Assembly: GCA_025370055.1 (NCBI GenBank)
Contig: CP073041.1
Span: 3,100,001-3,164,000 of the forward strand
Source of the DNA: Woronichinia naegeliana WA131
GTDB taxonomy: Bacteria > Cyanobacteriota > Cyanobacteriia > Cyanobacteriales > Microcystaceae
Reading direction: 5' to 3'
DNA: 64,000 bases
The notes under the pieces were generated by a model. That model saw only the letters and a list, made by a program, of their open reading frames with translations. It made no database searches and was not told where the DNA came from. The stretch's first letter is position 1; each line of letters begins with the position of its first letter. Below are positions 47,688-56,924 of the stretch, in pieces. Made by a program: the position numbers and the translations under genes.

Positions 47688-48174
47688 GACCAAAATCTTC
47701 CCTCACAACTTTGTGATTTATTCAGGGTGGAATATACCATTCCTGTCTGCTATTATACTTTTCATCAATCCTGAATTGTCTTGCTCAGTTCAATAAGCGG
47801 CAATCGAACATCCCAAACCTCACTAAATTTGACATTTTTAGGGATTAAATATTTTTTACTATATTTAACCCGCCTCTTTTATCGCTAAATAACGATAGTA
47901 GAAGGAAGCGGTTGTGAATTATCCATAATTTATGACCTTGGTTTGTTGACTTCACCGAGGATCCCCTTTACACTGTCTTTATAATTTTCTGGTGAATACA
48001 CCGCTTCATAATTTTTCGGTAAACCCGAAAGATTTATCCGTCCTTTTCCTCCGAGTTTAGGGACTCCAAGCTGTTGATGAAACCATAATTAGCCAGTAAA
48101 ATCATTTCTAAAAATGAGTCTTGCTCAAACACAGCTTACAAAATTTTTAAACTCACCGATTCCAAACATAATCT
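47688..48174. other. Intergenic stretch with a small coding relic
   Basis: On the minus strand, about 47932-48080 reads WFHQQLGVPKLGGKGRINLSG and on through LPKNYEAVYSPENYKDSVKG to a stop. It looks protein-like but has no start codon and is preceded by a stop, so it is probably the tail of a lost gene. The rest is AT-rich with no feature I can support. Confidence 0.4.
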
Positions 48175-49443
48175 ATGCGAGTCTTACTTTATTCCTACAA
48201 TTACTACCCCGAACCGATTGGCATTGCGCCTTTAATGACTGAGTTAGCAGAAGGACTGGTCAAACGCGGTCATGAGGTAAGAGTAGTAACGGCGATGCCT
48301 TGGTATCCGGCCAGTGAAATTGCACCAGAATATCGCAATCGTTTGTTTGCCACCGAAGAACGAAATGGAGTATTGATTCAGCGTTGTTATGTTTGGGCCA
48401 AAAAAGAACGGACTTTTCGCAATCGAGCTTTATTTGAGCTCAGTTTTGCCGGTTTAAGTTTTTTCCAAGCCTTGCGGGGCTGGCGGCCAGATGCGATTTT
48501 TCTGACCATTCCTGGTTTACCGGTTTGTGTTCCAGCCATTCTGCTTAGCCGGCTATATGGCGCACCCATGATCTTAAATGTTCAGGATATTCTGCCCGAT
48601 GCGGCTGTCCATGTGGGCTTGATCCGTAATCCTAAAATGATCCGACTCTTTGAAAAGCTAGAATCTTTAGCCTATCGCCATGCCCATAAAATTGCCGTTA
48701 TTGCCGACGGTTTTGTCGATAATTTGCTCAAAAAAGGGGTTAAATCCGCAAAGATTCGAGAAATTCCCAATTGGGTCGATACCCATTTTATTAAACCGCT
48801 ATTCCAACCATCGAATTATTTCCGTCGTGAGAACAGTCTAGAGGATAAATTTGTTGTCTTGTACTCTGGCAATATTGGTTTAACTCAACCCCTAGAAACC
48901 TTAATTGAAGCGGCTGGACTCCTTCAGTCCCAAACCGATATTCAATTTGTGATCGTGGGCGAAGAAGAAGCTACCGAACGTTTATCTCGCTACTGCCAAC
49001 GTCGTCGCATTCATAATGTTCTTTTTCGTCCCTTTCAACCTCGTCAGCAATTACCGGAAATGTTAGCCGCAGCCGATATTGTCACTGTTCTCCAAAAGGA
49101 AAATGTCATTAGTTTCAATATGCCTTCCAAAATTCAGGTGCTTTTATCGAGTCAACGTCCTATTGTCGCTTCTGTCCCGGCTGATGGTACTGCGGCCAAG
49201 GCAGTTAATGGCAGTGGTGGGGGTGTGGTTGTTCCGCCCGAAGATCCCCAGGCGTTAGCCAATGCGATTCTGGCTTTATACTATAGTCCTGCTCAGATGG
49301 CGCAATTAGCTCAAGCTGGCCGCCGCTATGCTGAAAACTATTACCGTTTTGATTTGGCCCTAGATCGTTATGAAGAGCTATTGACAGAAGCGATCGCCAA
49401 ACCAGCTCAGGCTGTGCAGAAAAAACTGGTTCTCAGAAATTGA
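48175..49443 (+). CDS. WcaI-like glycosyltransferase (GT4)
   Basis: The 422-residue protein begins MRVLLYSYNYYPEPIGIAPLMTELAEGL, the opening of WcaI/colanic-acid-type GT4 enzymes. The N-terminal Rossmann domain has MILNVQDILPDAAVHVG; the C-terminal donor-binding domain has VVLYSGNIGLTQPLETLIEAAGLL, FVIVGEEEATERL and NMPSKIQVLLSSQRPIVASV...GGGVVVPPEDPQALANAIL, with the EX7E-like region. Predicted to transfer a sugar in exopolysaccharide or lipopolysaccharide assembly, at the cytoplasmic face. No other capsule gene is adjacent. Confidence 0.9.
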   Translation: MRVLLYSYNYYPEPIGIAPLMTELAEGLVKRGHEVRVVTAMPWYPASEIAPEYRNRLFATEERNGVLIQRCYVWAKKERTFRNRALFELSFAGLSFFQALRGWRPDAIFLTIPGLPVCVPAILLSRLYGAPMILNVQDILPDAAVHVGLIRNPKMIRLFEKLESLAYRHAHKIAVIADGFVDNLLKKGVKSAKIREIPNWVDTHFIKPLFQPSNYFRRENSLEDKFVVLYSGNIGLTQPLETLIEAAGLLQSQTDIQFVIVGEEEATERLSRYCQRRRIHNVLFRPFQPRQQLPEMLAAADIVTVLQKENVISFNMPSKIQVLLSSQRPIVASVPADGTAAKAVNGSGGGVVVPPEDPQALANAILALYYSPAQMAQLAQAGRRYAENYYRFDLALDRYEELLTEAIAKPAQAVQKKLVLRN

Positions 49444-49469
49444 GATTTCATCAATGCAAGTCTACTAGC

Positions 49470-50462
49470 TTAGGGAGCGATCTCAGCGTTGGCTAGGGGA
49501 TAAACGCGATCAGGAAGATTTTGCTGTTCTAGGGCTTCAGGATAAGTCGAAAAGGGCGGCAAAATTTCCTTAATAAAAGCTTCGGCGGCTTTAGAACGGT
49601 AGCGGTTGGGATTCAAGATCACATAAAGGGTGCGTCGGACTTCCACTTCCCGAATGGGAGCAATATGCAGTACATTCATTGCCAGTTCTTTTTCAATCGC
49701 CGTGGTGGAAACAAAGGCTGCTCCTAATCCTGCTTGCACAGCATTTTTAATGGCCTCAATGGAGTTGAGTTCCATTTCTACCCGTAGGCGTTTCGTGTCT
49801 ATACCTCCCTGACTCAAAACCTTATCAATGACTTTGCGAATGGTCGATTGGGAATCAAGGCTAATAAATTTGAGTTTATAGAGATCGTCCTTTTGAATCG
49901 TTTCCACCTTGGCTAGGGGATGAAAAGTCGGCAAAATTAAAGCCAATTCGTCCTCGGCGTAGGGAATAATCTGGAGGGTGTCCTGTAGGTCGGAAGGAAC
50001 TTCGCCGCCGATAATGGCTAAATCGACTTGGCCATTGCTAACGCCCCAGGAAGTTCGTCGGGTAGAGTGAACCTGGAGTTGCACCGCCACATCGGGGTAT
50101 TTTTGACGAAACAGCCCAATCATACGGGGTAATAAATAGGTTCCGGTGGTTTGGGAAGCTCCAACAATTAAGGTTCCGCCCTGGAGGTTTTGTAAATCTT
50201 CGATCGCCCGACAGGTTTCTTGACAGAGGGTAATAATTTTTTCGCCATAGTTGAGCAATAGATAGCCCGCTTCCGTTAACTGGGCTTTGCGTCCACCGCG
50301 ATCAAAAAGAGGAACACTTAACTGTTTTTCGAGGTTTTGCACCTGTAAGCTAACGGCTGGTTGGGAAACGTAGAGGGTGTCGGCAGCGCGTTTAAAACTT
50401 CCTTCAGCAGCGATCGCTTTGAGAATACGCAATTGATCCAAAGTGAACGGAATGTCTGGCAT
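49470..50462 (-). CDS. rbcR: LysR-type regulator RbcR
   Basis: RbcR controls carbon fixation and inorganic carbon genes (rbcLXS and related) in cyanobacteria. The 330-residue protein from the ATG at 50460-50462 starts [58 protein letters not shown], the LysR HTH, followed by [31 protein letters not shown] and the effector-binding domain with [17 protein letters not shown] and [22 protein letters not shown]. The sequence is of the RbcR/CmpR/NdhR group and closest by eye to RbcR. An upstream in-frame Met extension to 50537 is rejected. Divergent from the NnrU-like gene with 154 bp between starts, a likely site of auto- or cross-regulation. Confidence 0.9.
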   Translation of the reverse strand: MPDIPFTLDQLRILKAIAAEGSFKRAADTLYVSQPAVSLQVQNLEKQLSVPLFDRGGRKAQLTEAGYLLLNYGEKIITLCQETCRAIEDLQNLQGGTLIVGASQTTGTYLLPRMIGLFRQKYPDVAVQLQVHSTRRTSWGVSNGQVDLAIIGGEVPSDLQDTLQIIPYAEDELALILPTFHPLAKVETIQKDDLYKLKFISLDSQSTIRKVIDKVLSQGGIDTKRLRVEMELNSIEAIKNAVQAGLGAAFVSTTAIEKELAMNVLHIAPIREVEVRRTLYVILNPNRYRSKAAEAFIKEILPPFSTYPEALEQQNLPDRVYPLANAEIAP

Positions 50463-50616
50463 AGGTTCAGTGAGGAGGAGTAAAAAGATTGAAGGGAGAA
50501 AACGGTGTCTATCCCTATTGAAACTGAACATTAGCATAATCAGGGGATCAAATTCCCTTAGGATCAGAGATCAAGATGGTTTCAATTCTTGCTACTTCTC
50601 AAATCACGGCTTTATT

Positions 50617-51333
50617 ATGTTGGATCTCCCTTGGTTTACGCCCAGTCATGGCATCATGTTAGGACTTTTAGGACTTTTTGCGATCGCCCATAGTGGTTTG
50701 GCGGCCCTGCGTCCCTGGGGAGAAAGTCAAATTGGGGCCAGAGCTTATCGTGTTCTCTTCGCCTTGGTGAGTTTGCCCTTAGCTGGAATTCTGGTGATTT
50801 ATTTTTTCAATCATCGCTACGATGGGGTGAGATTTTGGCAATTACAAACCCTCGCTGGTGTTAAACCTTTGGTTTGGGGACTGTCGGCCCTTTCCTTTTT
50901 CTTTCTCTATCCTGCCACTTTTAATCTGTTGGAAATTGCTGCTATTCAAAAACCCGAAATTCATCTCTACGAAACGGGAATCATTCGTATTTGTCGTCAT
51001 CCCCAAATGGTCGGTCAAGTAATCTGGTGTTTAGCCCATAGCCTTTGGTTGGGAACGAGTTTTACCTTGCTGACTTCCCTGGGTTTAATTGCCCATCATG
51101 GTTTTGCCGTCTGGCACGGCGATCGGCGTTGGCAACAACGGTATGGAGAGGCTTTTCTAGCAGTAAAGGCCAGAACTTCTATTATTCCCTTTCAAGCCAT
51201 TTTAGAAGGCCGTCAAACTTTTGTCTGGCAAGAATTTCTCAAACCGGCCTATCTAGGAGTAACCGCTTTTATTTTTCTACTTTGGTGGGGACATCCCTGG
51301 CTGATGCAAATGACTGCCAAGGCTTATTGGTGA
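50617..51333 (+). CDS. NnrU family membrane protein, Z-ISO-like
   Basis: The 238-residue protein from the ATG at 50617 (MLDLPWFTPSHGIMLGLLGL) has about six hydrophobic segments and the NnrU pattern: IAHSGLAALRPWGESQIGARAYRVLFALVSL near the N terminus and RICRHPQMVGQVIWCLAHSLWLGTS with conserved His residues that ligate heme in the family. Plant and cyanobacterial 15-cis-zeta-carotene isomerase (Z-ISO) belongs to this family, so a role in carotenoid synthesis is plausible, but an NnrU protein of other function cannot be excluded. The next upstream in-frame starts lie within the rbcR gene and are rejected. Confidence 0.78.
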   Translation: MLDLPWFTPSHGIMLGLLGLFAIAHSGLAALRPWGESQIGARAYRVLFALVSLPLAGILVIYFFNHRYDGVRFWQLQTLAGVKPLVWGLSALSFFFLYPATFNLLEIAAIQKPEIHLYETGIIRICRHPQMVGQVIWCLAHSLWLGTSFTLLTSLGLIAHHGFAVWHGDRRWQQRYGEAFLAVKARTSIIPFQAILEGRQTFVWQEFLKPAYLGVTAFIFLLWWGHPWLMQMTAKAYW

Positions 51334-51548
51334 TTTTGTATAATCTAAATGAGAACATAAAAGCAACGACTCCGCGATCGCAGACTTTGGTGACACACAA
51401 AGCCTAATTGATTACGTTAAATTGCTAATTTTATTGTAAAAGTACTGCCTTGCTTTTGTTCACTTTTCACTGTCAGACTGCCGGTCGTGTTCTAAACCTG
51501 TGGAAAAGAGTAATAATAAATAAATGTAAATCTTAAAATTGGTGTGCC

Positions 51549-51827
51549 ATGCTATTCAAAGCAATTGTTTGCCCAAGTTGTCAAAGTACGGATATTGTGA
51601 AACACGGCCCCTCTGGGGAGGGGAAAAAGCGTTACAGATGTCGTAATACAGAATGTAAGCGTTGCACATTTATCTTAAACTATACTTATAAAGGTTATTT
51701 GCCAGAAGTAAAGGAAAAGATTGCCGAAATGGCAATGAATGGTAGTGGCATAAGGGATACAGCCCGTGTGCTGAGGATTAGTCCATCAACAGTGATTAGT
51801 GAACTAAAAAAAAAGAGTCTAGTTTAG
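51549..51827 (+). CDS. IS1 family InsA-like protein
   Basis: 92 residues: zinc ribbon CPSCQSTDIVKHGPSGEGKKRYRCRNTECKRCTF and the HTH MAMNGSGIRDTARVLRISPSTV, as in InsA. It ends ELKKKSLV at a run of nine A (near 51809-51817). Slippage by -1 on that run would join it to insB, the usual IS1 mechanism. RBS unclear; the ATG is at 51549. Confidence 0.88.
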   Translation: MLFKAIVCPSCQSTDIVKHGPSGEGKKRYRCRNTECKRCTFILNYTYKGYLPEVKEKIAEMAMNGSGIRDTARVLRISPSTVISELKKKSLV

Positions 51828-52063
51828 TATTCGTCAACGAAAAAAAACTAGCAGAACTGGAACCCAGTCAGAGTATTGTAACGCTCTGCCAATGGAATGA
51901 CGTGGAAGCAAAACTCGACGAAATGTGGGGTTTTGTGAAGAGCAAAAAAGAGTAAAGATGGTTATGGCACGCTATTGATCATAAGACAGGTGAGATATTA
52001 GCTTATGTTTTGTCTGGTCACAAAGACGAAGCATTTCTAAGGCTAAAAGAGTTGTTATACTTC

Positions 52064-53665
52064 CTGACTTTTCCCGTTAAGTGCGGATTGCAAGCTGCCA
52101 GCCTTGGCAAAGGTCATGCAACTTCAACCAACCGCGCCAAAGGACTTGGATACCGAGAGGAGTTTTACGACGATGTTCAAGATAACCACCAAGAAAAGCA
52201 ACAGACTCGACAGCCCAAGCAACAGTCAAAATAGGGGGAAGTTTTTGAGAGGCGGCTGCTTTTAACACCTGAAGTTGAAGAGGATTAAGAATTTCAATCG
52301 CGAGAGCATCGGGCTGGGTACGATGAAGATAAGTAACGTGTAAAAGTTCAACAGCAATGACACTTAAAAAACCCAAAAGAGTTTTCATTCCATCAGAGGC
52401 AAGTCGATAACGCTCACTCTGACAACCAGACTTAAGGACTTTATGAAATTCTTCAACCCGCCATCGGTAGGTGTACCAACGAAGAATAGTGACAGCCATC
52501 TCAATAGTCTCAACAACTTCTGTAGTCAGAAGCATCCAAGATAAAGGAGTTTCGCCTTCGGGACAATCGATTTCTGTCGCATAAACAGCATAGACATTCA
52601 ACGGGTCACGATTATCAAAACGATAGGGAGTTCGTAGATTAACTGAGCAAAATCGGACGGCAAGCTTAACCTTCCGTGCTTTTCTTTTTCCTGTACTCGG
52701 AATCTCGATTTCTTGATGAAAACGAATCGGTTCTGATTCCAAATGTTGCCAAAGTCGTTCACTATTTTTGTCTAAACTACGATTATGAGACGCTCTGACC
52801 AGCACTCCTGTATGCTTGAGTTGACGCACTGAGTCAAAGACTTCTGAAACATCTCCTTCTCTGTCAAATACATGAATTACCCTCGTTGAACTTTCTACCT
52901 GTTTCTCACAGGTGTTTAGAGCCTCTACCCATTTGTAGGATTCTTTTTCCTCAAATGGTCTTTGACGAGCTGCTTTTCTTTGTTCTTTCTGTCTTTCTTT
53001 TTTCTGCTTCGCCGTTTCATCTGTTGGGGGCTTTTCTTTTACCTCCCTATTCCACAGTTTTTGCCATAATAAACCTAATACTTGTCCTTTTTCTGGCTCA
53101 ATTGCTAAAGCACTATGCAGTATTAATCCATTCCCTCCTTTTCCAGTCGGCCCATACCCTTCCCTTTTTTCCTTGATATTGCGATAATCTAAGAAGGTCG
53201 TATCTCCGACTGATAGCATTATCTTATATTCTTCTACGGCGGCAGTTGTCATTTCACAGTGCGGCTCTATTATCTTGACAAAGTCTGTTTTCGGATTCCC
53301 AAAAATTCATAGGCCCTCTTTAACTCGTTTCCTCCCTTAAACACTTCTGATAAGGCTTTTCCAAACCCCTCACTTAACTTTTTCCCAATCGAGAAGGCAC
53401 GATTGTTTAGCCTCTCGTCTCCCAATTCACAACTGGCAAAGTTTTTTGTCCACCATTCCAACATTTTTTGACCTGCCCTTTAAGATTTTCTCCATCTTAC
53501 AGTCTCATACTCCCTTCATCCTTTGTTTTTGAAATTTGAACGATAAGCGGGATGATGGCTTCAGAATATTTTTTTCCTGTCAAGAGAATCATTACTCAAA
53601 CCCTTGCCAGATAAAGCCTCTAGAAGTTTGCATTGCTGGATTTTGGACTTAACGGGAAAAGTCAG
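52064..53665 (-). mobile_element. IS4-family (Tn5-like) insertion sequence, copy 2
   Basis: 1602 bp, perfect 19-bp inverted repeats, 10-bp duplication gttatacttc (52054-52063, 53666-53675). The target lies across the left end of IS630 copy 2, so it arrived after that element. Confidence 0.95.
52077..53464 (-). CDS. IS4-family (Tn5-like) transposase in two frames, copy 2
   Basis: Same two frames as copy 1 (53270-53464 and 52077-53252) with identical predicted proteins and the same break at the TTTTTGGGAA sequence. Catalytic Asp, Asp and the YRWRVEEFHK segment are present. Confidence 0.8.
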
Positions 53666-53669
53666 GTTA

Positions 53670-54800
53670 TACTTCAAACGTTCATAATCTGAGATTTATC
53701 AAAGCGTTGAAATCGTAAGGTGAGCAGAGAATCAAGCTCCTCCTTATATTTTACGTTAGCATCTTCAAGACATCCTGAAATTGCTGCAGAAAACTGCGTA
53801 AAATCTTCATAATATTTTGCGTATAAACACTTCTTCTTCACAAACTTCCACAGTCTTTCAATTAAATTCAAGTTAGGAGAATAAGGAGGTAAGTACAGTA
53901 ACTCTATTCCTAATGATTCTGCCAACTCCTGTACAATTCGGCATTTTTGATAACGAGCATTGTCTAATACCAACGTAATCGGTATTAATAGTCCTAATTC
54001 TGCTATCTTTTCTAGGAGTTCACAAACCTGAGTTCCCGTAATATAAGAACTGTTCGTTACCATAATTACTTCATGGGTAATTGCATTTAATGCTCCTAAC
54101 ACATTAAAACGTTTTCTCCCTGATGGTGACTTAATAAAAATCCTCTTGAAGCACCATATAAAATTTACAAATGCTCCCATTACAAAATGAGAGGCATCTA
54201 CAAAGAAAACTGCCCTTTTTCCTGCTTTTGCCTCTTCTAGCCTTGGTTCTAGCTCTTTTTCTCTATAGCTATCCTGAGCTTCTACATCTGCTTTTGATGG
54301 AATTGTTCCCACCTTTAGACACCTCATTCCTATTGACTTTAAAAATTTTCTGACTTGCGTCGGACTTCTTTTTATTCCTGTTAATTCTTCTATTCTTTTT
54401 ACTGCTTCATTTATTGTTGCTGGTGGATTTGACTCAAAATATGCCTCAATTGTCCCTTGATGCTCTGTTAACTCGCTTTTCGGGCGATTAAATTTTATTT
54501 CTTTTAGTTTTTCTATCCCGCCCTCTTGATAATCACGGATATAGCTTGTCACCGTATTTACTGAAACTCCTGCGAATTGAGCAATTTTTTGATGAGACAA
54601 TCCCTGACTTTTTAGCCATAAAACTTCCATCTTTAGCTGCACTCTAGGATGCGGGTGATTAAACCGACCGTAAGACAACAGTCTTTTGTCTTCTTCTGTA
54701 AATTCTAACTTAATCATTTCTCAGCCTCTTGACTAATTTTTCTATTTTTATTATATTATCTCTTATTTTTAGAATTCGCAACCTGTGACCGTGTTTAGTA
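53670..54800 (-). mobile_element. IS630-family insertion sequence, copy 2
   Basis: 1131 bp, inserted at a TA in insB; its left terminus was later duplicated in part by the IS4/Tn5-like insertion (target duplication gttatacttc). Confidence 0.93.
53674..54717 (-). CDS. IS630-family transposase, copy 2
   Basis: 347 residues, identical to copy 1; intact DDE motifs (FFVDASHF, LVLDNARYQ, NLNLIERLW). Confidence 0.93.
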   Translation of the reverse strand: MIKLEFTEEDKRLLSYGRFNHPHPRVQLKMEVLWLKSQGLSHQKIAQFAGVSVNTVTSYIRDYQEGGIEKLKEIKFNRPKSELTEHQGTIEAYFESNPPATINEAVKRIEELTGIKRSPTQVRKFLKSIGMRCLKVGTIPSKADVEAQDSYREKELEPRLEEAKAGKRAVFFVDASHFVMGAFVNFIWCFKRIFIKSPSGRKRFNVLGALNAITHEVIMVTNSSYITGTQVCELLEKIAELGLLIPITLVLDNARYQKCRIVQELAESLGIELLYLPPYSPNLNLIERLWKFVKKKCLYAKYYEDFTQFSAAISGCLEDANVKYKEELDSLLTLRFQRFDKSQIMNV

Positions 54801-55044
54801 TAGAACCTTTTGGTATTACTCAATATTATACAGATGGATGGGGGGCTTACGAACGACATATTGAGCCAGCATTGCATGAGGTGGGTAAGTATAATACTCA
54901 AAAAATCGAACGAAAGCACTTGACATTGAGAACTCGAATAAAGAGATTAGCGAGAAAAACGATTTGTTTCTCCAAATCTATTGTGATGCACGATATTGTC
55001 CTTGGATTATTTATCAATCGCTTTGAATTTGGATGTCTTATTTA

Positions 55045-55254
55045 GGGTTTGCCGAATAAAGGCAGAACCTTTATCAGATAAGCTTTTCAGCCATTTTGAA
55101 CACGATTAGGTGCAAGCTTATGGCATTTGAAGGCGTAAAATCCATGCACTTTGCTAGAAAATTGTGGGTTAAAATCGGAAACTGATTTCTGAAGTCACCA
55201 TTTTTCGCGCCCTGTGGCATCTAGGTTCGATTTGCAGACTTATTCAGCAAGCCC
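55045..55254. repeat. 210-bp MITE, copy 3
   Basis: Nearly identical to copy 2, flanked by a perfect tattta duplication (55039-55044, 55255-55260). It lies just downstream of insB within the IS1-like element. Confidence 0.93.
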
Positions 55255-55292
55255 TATTTAGATGTGCTTCCACAGATTCAGAACACTACCCT

Positions 55293-55640
55293 ATACTTTG
55301 GCACAACGTCGCCTACGACAGGCTTTGGCTCTTGCCCATCAGACTATTCCTAATCAAAAGGGTAAACCGACCGCCATTCCCACTCTGCTTTGGGTCTTTC
55401 AGTCTTTTCTGTTTATCCGTTGGTTAGAGTAGAGATTGACGGCATTCAAACTATCGTTAATTTGACCTCCAAACACAAACATATTCTTTCCTTTCTTGGC
55501 TCTTCATGTCAAAAGTACTACTTTGTCTCTTGACTTACCTGCGGAATGTGGGCTCCAAACACAAACATATTCTTTCCTTTCTTGGCTCTTCATGTCAAAA
55601 GTACTACTTTGTCTCTTGACTTACCTGCGGAATGTGGGTT
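55293..55640 (+). pseudogene. IS1634-family 3'-end remnant with an 86-bp tandem duplication
   Basis: Reads TLAQRRLRQALALAHQTIPNQ like the fragment at 22 kb, with a stop (TAG) near 55430, and ends in the IS1634 terminus cctgcggaatgtggg. The last 86 bp (55467-55552) are repeated exactly at 55553-55638, so the terminus occurs twice. Confidence 0.85.
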
Positions 55641-55689
55641 GGAACAGACTTCCGAATACTTCCCTAGTTCGGACTATCTCTAAGCCTTA

Positions 55690-55845
55690 TTGGTAAGGCG
55701 TTGTCAGACAAGGCATCTTAGCTGTGTTGCGGGAAGGGACTTAGACAAGTTTGCTGGTTCTTGCCCTTATCGGGATTTTCAAAAACCAGCTTCCCGCAAG
55801 GGAAAACAAAGTAAAGCCGTCCTAGAAGGACGGGGTTTCAAACCC
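55690..55845 (+). ncRNA. Possible IS605/TnpB right-end structured RNA remnant
   Basis: A compact set of stems directly upstream of rnc: gcgggaag (55729-55736) pairs with cttcccgc (55790-55797), enclosing gctggtt/aaccagc; then ccgtcct-aga-aggacgg (55817-55833), followed by ggtttcaaaccc. Such a 3' hairpin just inside an element end resembles the guide-RNA (omega/reRNA) end of IS605-type tnpB elements. No tnpB gene is present, so this would be a relic. Other structured RNAs are not excluded. Confidence 0.4.
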
Positions 55846-55855
55846 ATTTTTTTCG

Positions 55856-56566
55856 ATGACTTTAGATCCTCGTCGTCAGCAGCAACTCAGTAATTTGGTG
55901 AAGAAGTTAGGACTTTCTGAGCAAGCTTCTATTAACTGGTCATTATTGGATTTAGCTCTTACCCATCCCAGTGTTTCAACCTCGCAAAATTATCAAAAAC
56001 TCGAATTTGTGGGAGATGCGGTTATTCGGTTAGCGGCGGCGGAAGTATTATTGGAAAGTTATCCTGAGGCGGCGGTAGGAGAATTTGCCTCTCTACGCTC
56101 TATGATGGTCAGCGATCGCACCTTGGCCCAATGGGCCGAGTCCTATGGATTGGATCGGTATCTATGGATTGCGCCGAGTGTCTTAGGTCATAAACCTGGA
56201 CGGATTAGTTTATTGGCAGATAGTTTTGAAGCAGTTTTAGGTGCTCTCTATTTAAGTACACAGAATATGAATTTAGTGAGACCCTGGTTAGATGAACATC
56301 TAAGGGCTAAGGCGATGGAAATTTGGCAAGATCCGGCTCGGCAAAATTATAAGGATGCTCTTCAGGAATGGACTCAGGCTAAGCATAAATGTTTGCCTCA
56401 GTATCGGGTTAAGGAGAATTTTCAGGACTCGTTAGAAGAAGAACGTTTTTTTGCCGAAGTATGGTTAGCAGATCAGTTGTTAGGTAAGGGAACAGGGCCT
56501 TCTAAGAAAATAGCAGAACAAACAGCGGCCAAAGAGGCGTTTTTTGCCTTTGTAAACCCTCAGTAG
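55856..56566 (+). CDS. rnc: Ribonuclease III
   Basis: RNase III cuts double-stranded RNA in rRNA and mRNA maturation. The 236-residue protein has the catalytic signature NYQKLEFVGDAVIRLAAAEVL (family NERLEFLGDAVL) near residues 45-65 and LADSFEAVLGALYL with the second acidic pair. The dsRNA-binding domain is about residues 160-233 (NYKDALQEWTQAK...PQYRVKEN...FFAEVWLADQLLGKGTGPSKKIAEQTAAKEAF). Cyanobacteria often have two or three RNase III-type genes; which paralogue this is cannot be told. The ATG at 55856 is only about 10 bp from the structured element end and no Shine-Dalgarno is visible, so its native leader seems to have been replaced. Confidence 0.93.
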   Translation: MTLDPRRQQQLSNLVKKLGLSEQASINWSLLDLALTHPSVSTSQNYQKLEFVGDAVIRLAAAEVLLESYPEAAVGEFASLRSMMVSDRTLAQWAESYGLDRYLWIAPSVLGHKPGRISLLADSFEAVLGALYLSTQNMNLVRPWLDEHLRAKAMEIWQDPARQNYKDALQEWTQAKHKCLPQYRVKENFQDSLEEERFFAEVWLADQLLGKGTGPSKKIAEQTAAKEAFFAFVNPQ

Positions 56567-56738
56567 TCGGGTTATAGGGTACTAGAGTTAAATAGCTGCT
56601 ATTTTTGAATTCTTCGGCACTAGTATCGTCTGATCAAAGTTGGAAAAATTTATGGTGTAAGGCTTTGAGAAAATAGAAAAATAGTTTAAGACTAGACATC
56701 GGCCCGTTTTTATTATACTATTATTATTGTCATTATAT

Positions 56739-56880
56739 CCCACATTCCGCAAACGCTACAGATAGCGCATAAATACAAATAGATGCTCTTTCTGTATGGC
56801 GTTAATTTGTTCTAATGCACTATGAATAGAGTAGTTTAAATTAATTACTCTATAGGTGGCGGCAACCTGCGGAATGTCGG
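56739..56880. repeat. 142-bp MITE with IS1634-type ends
   Basis: Ends cccacattccgca and, reversed, ccgacattccgcagg, flanked by the 6-bp repeat ttatat (56733-56738, 56881-56886). These ends match the IS1634 terminus at 22141. A truncated copy is at 22070-22140. Confidence 0.88.
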
Positions 56881-56924
56881 TTATATCAAAGAAGAAGGAA
56901 ACAGAAAACAATAAGAAAAGCTCT

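Larger units (their letters stand above)
51812..55028 (+). pseudogene. IS1 InsB-like transposase, stop codon plus nested insertions
   Basis: In the -1 frame the sequence continues ESSLVFVNEKKLAELEPSQS...EMWGFVKSKKE, then a TAA near 51953 where a CAA (Gln) is expected before RWLWHAIDHKTGEILAYVLSGHKDEAF. The frame reaches LKEL at the IS630 target TA and resumes after it as LEPFGITQYYTDGWGAYERHIEP...TLRTRIKRLARKTICFSKS. Excising both elements rejoins LKELL-EPFG exactly. So the gene was dead or alive before the insertions depending on when the stop arose. Confidence 0.85.
51486..55292 (+). mobile_element. IS1-family element with three nested insertions
   Basis: Left end gtcgtgttctaaacctgtgg and right end (reversed) gtagtgttctgaatctgtgg are inverted repeats. 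Inside are IS4/Tn5-like copy 2 (52064-53665), IS630 copy 2 (53670-54800) and 210-bp MITE copy 3 (55045-55254). Subtracting these leaves about 840 bp, the right size for IS1. Confidence 0.8.

Noticed and set aside
55690-55893. 67-aa frame overlapping the rnc start
   Set aside because: It lies across the structured element end and runs into rnc in the wrong frame; Cys/Arg-rich composition reflects the hairpins.
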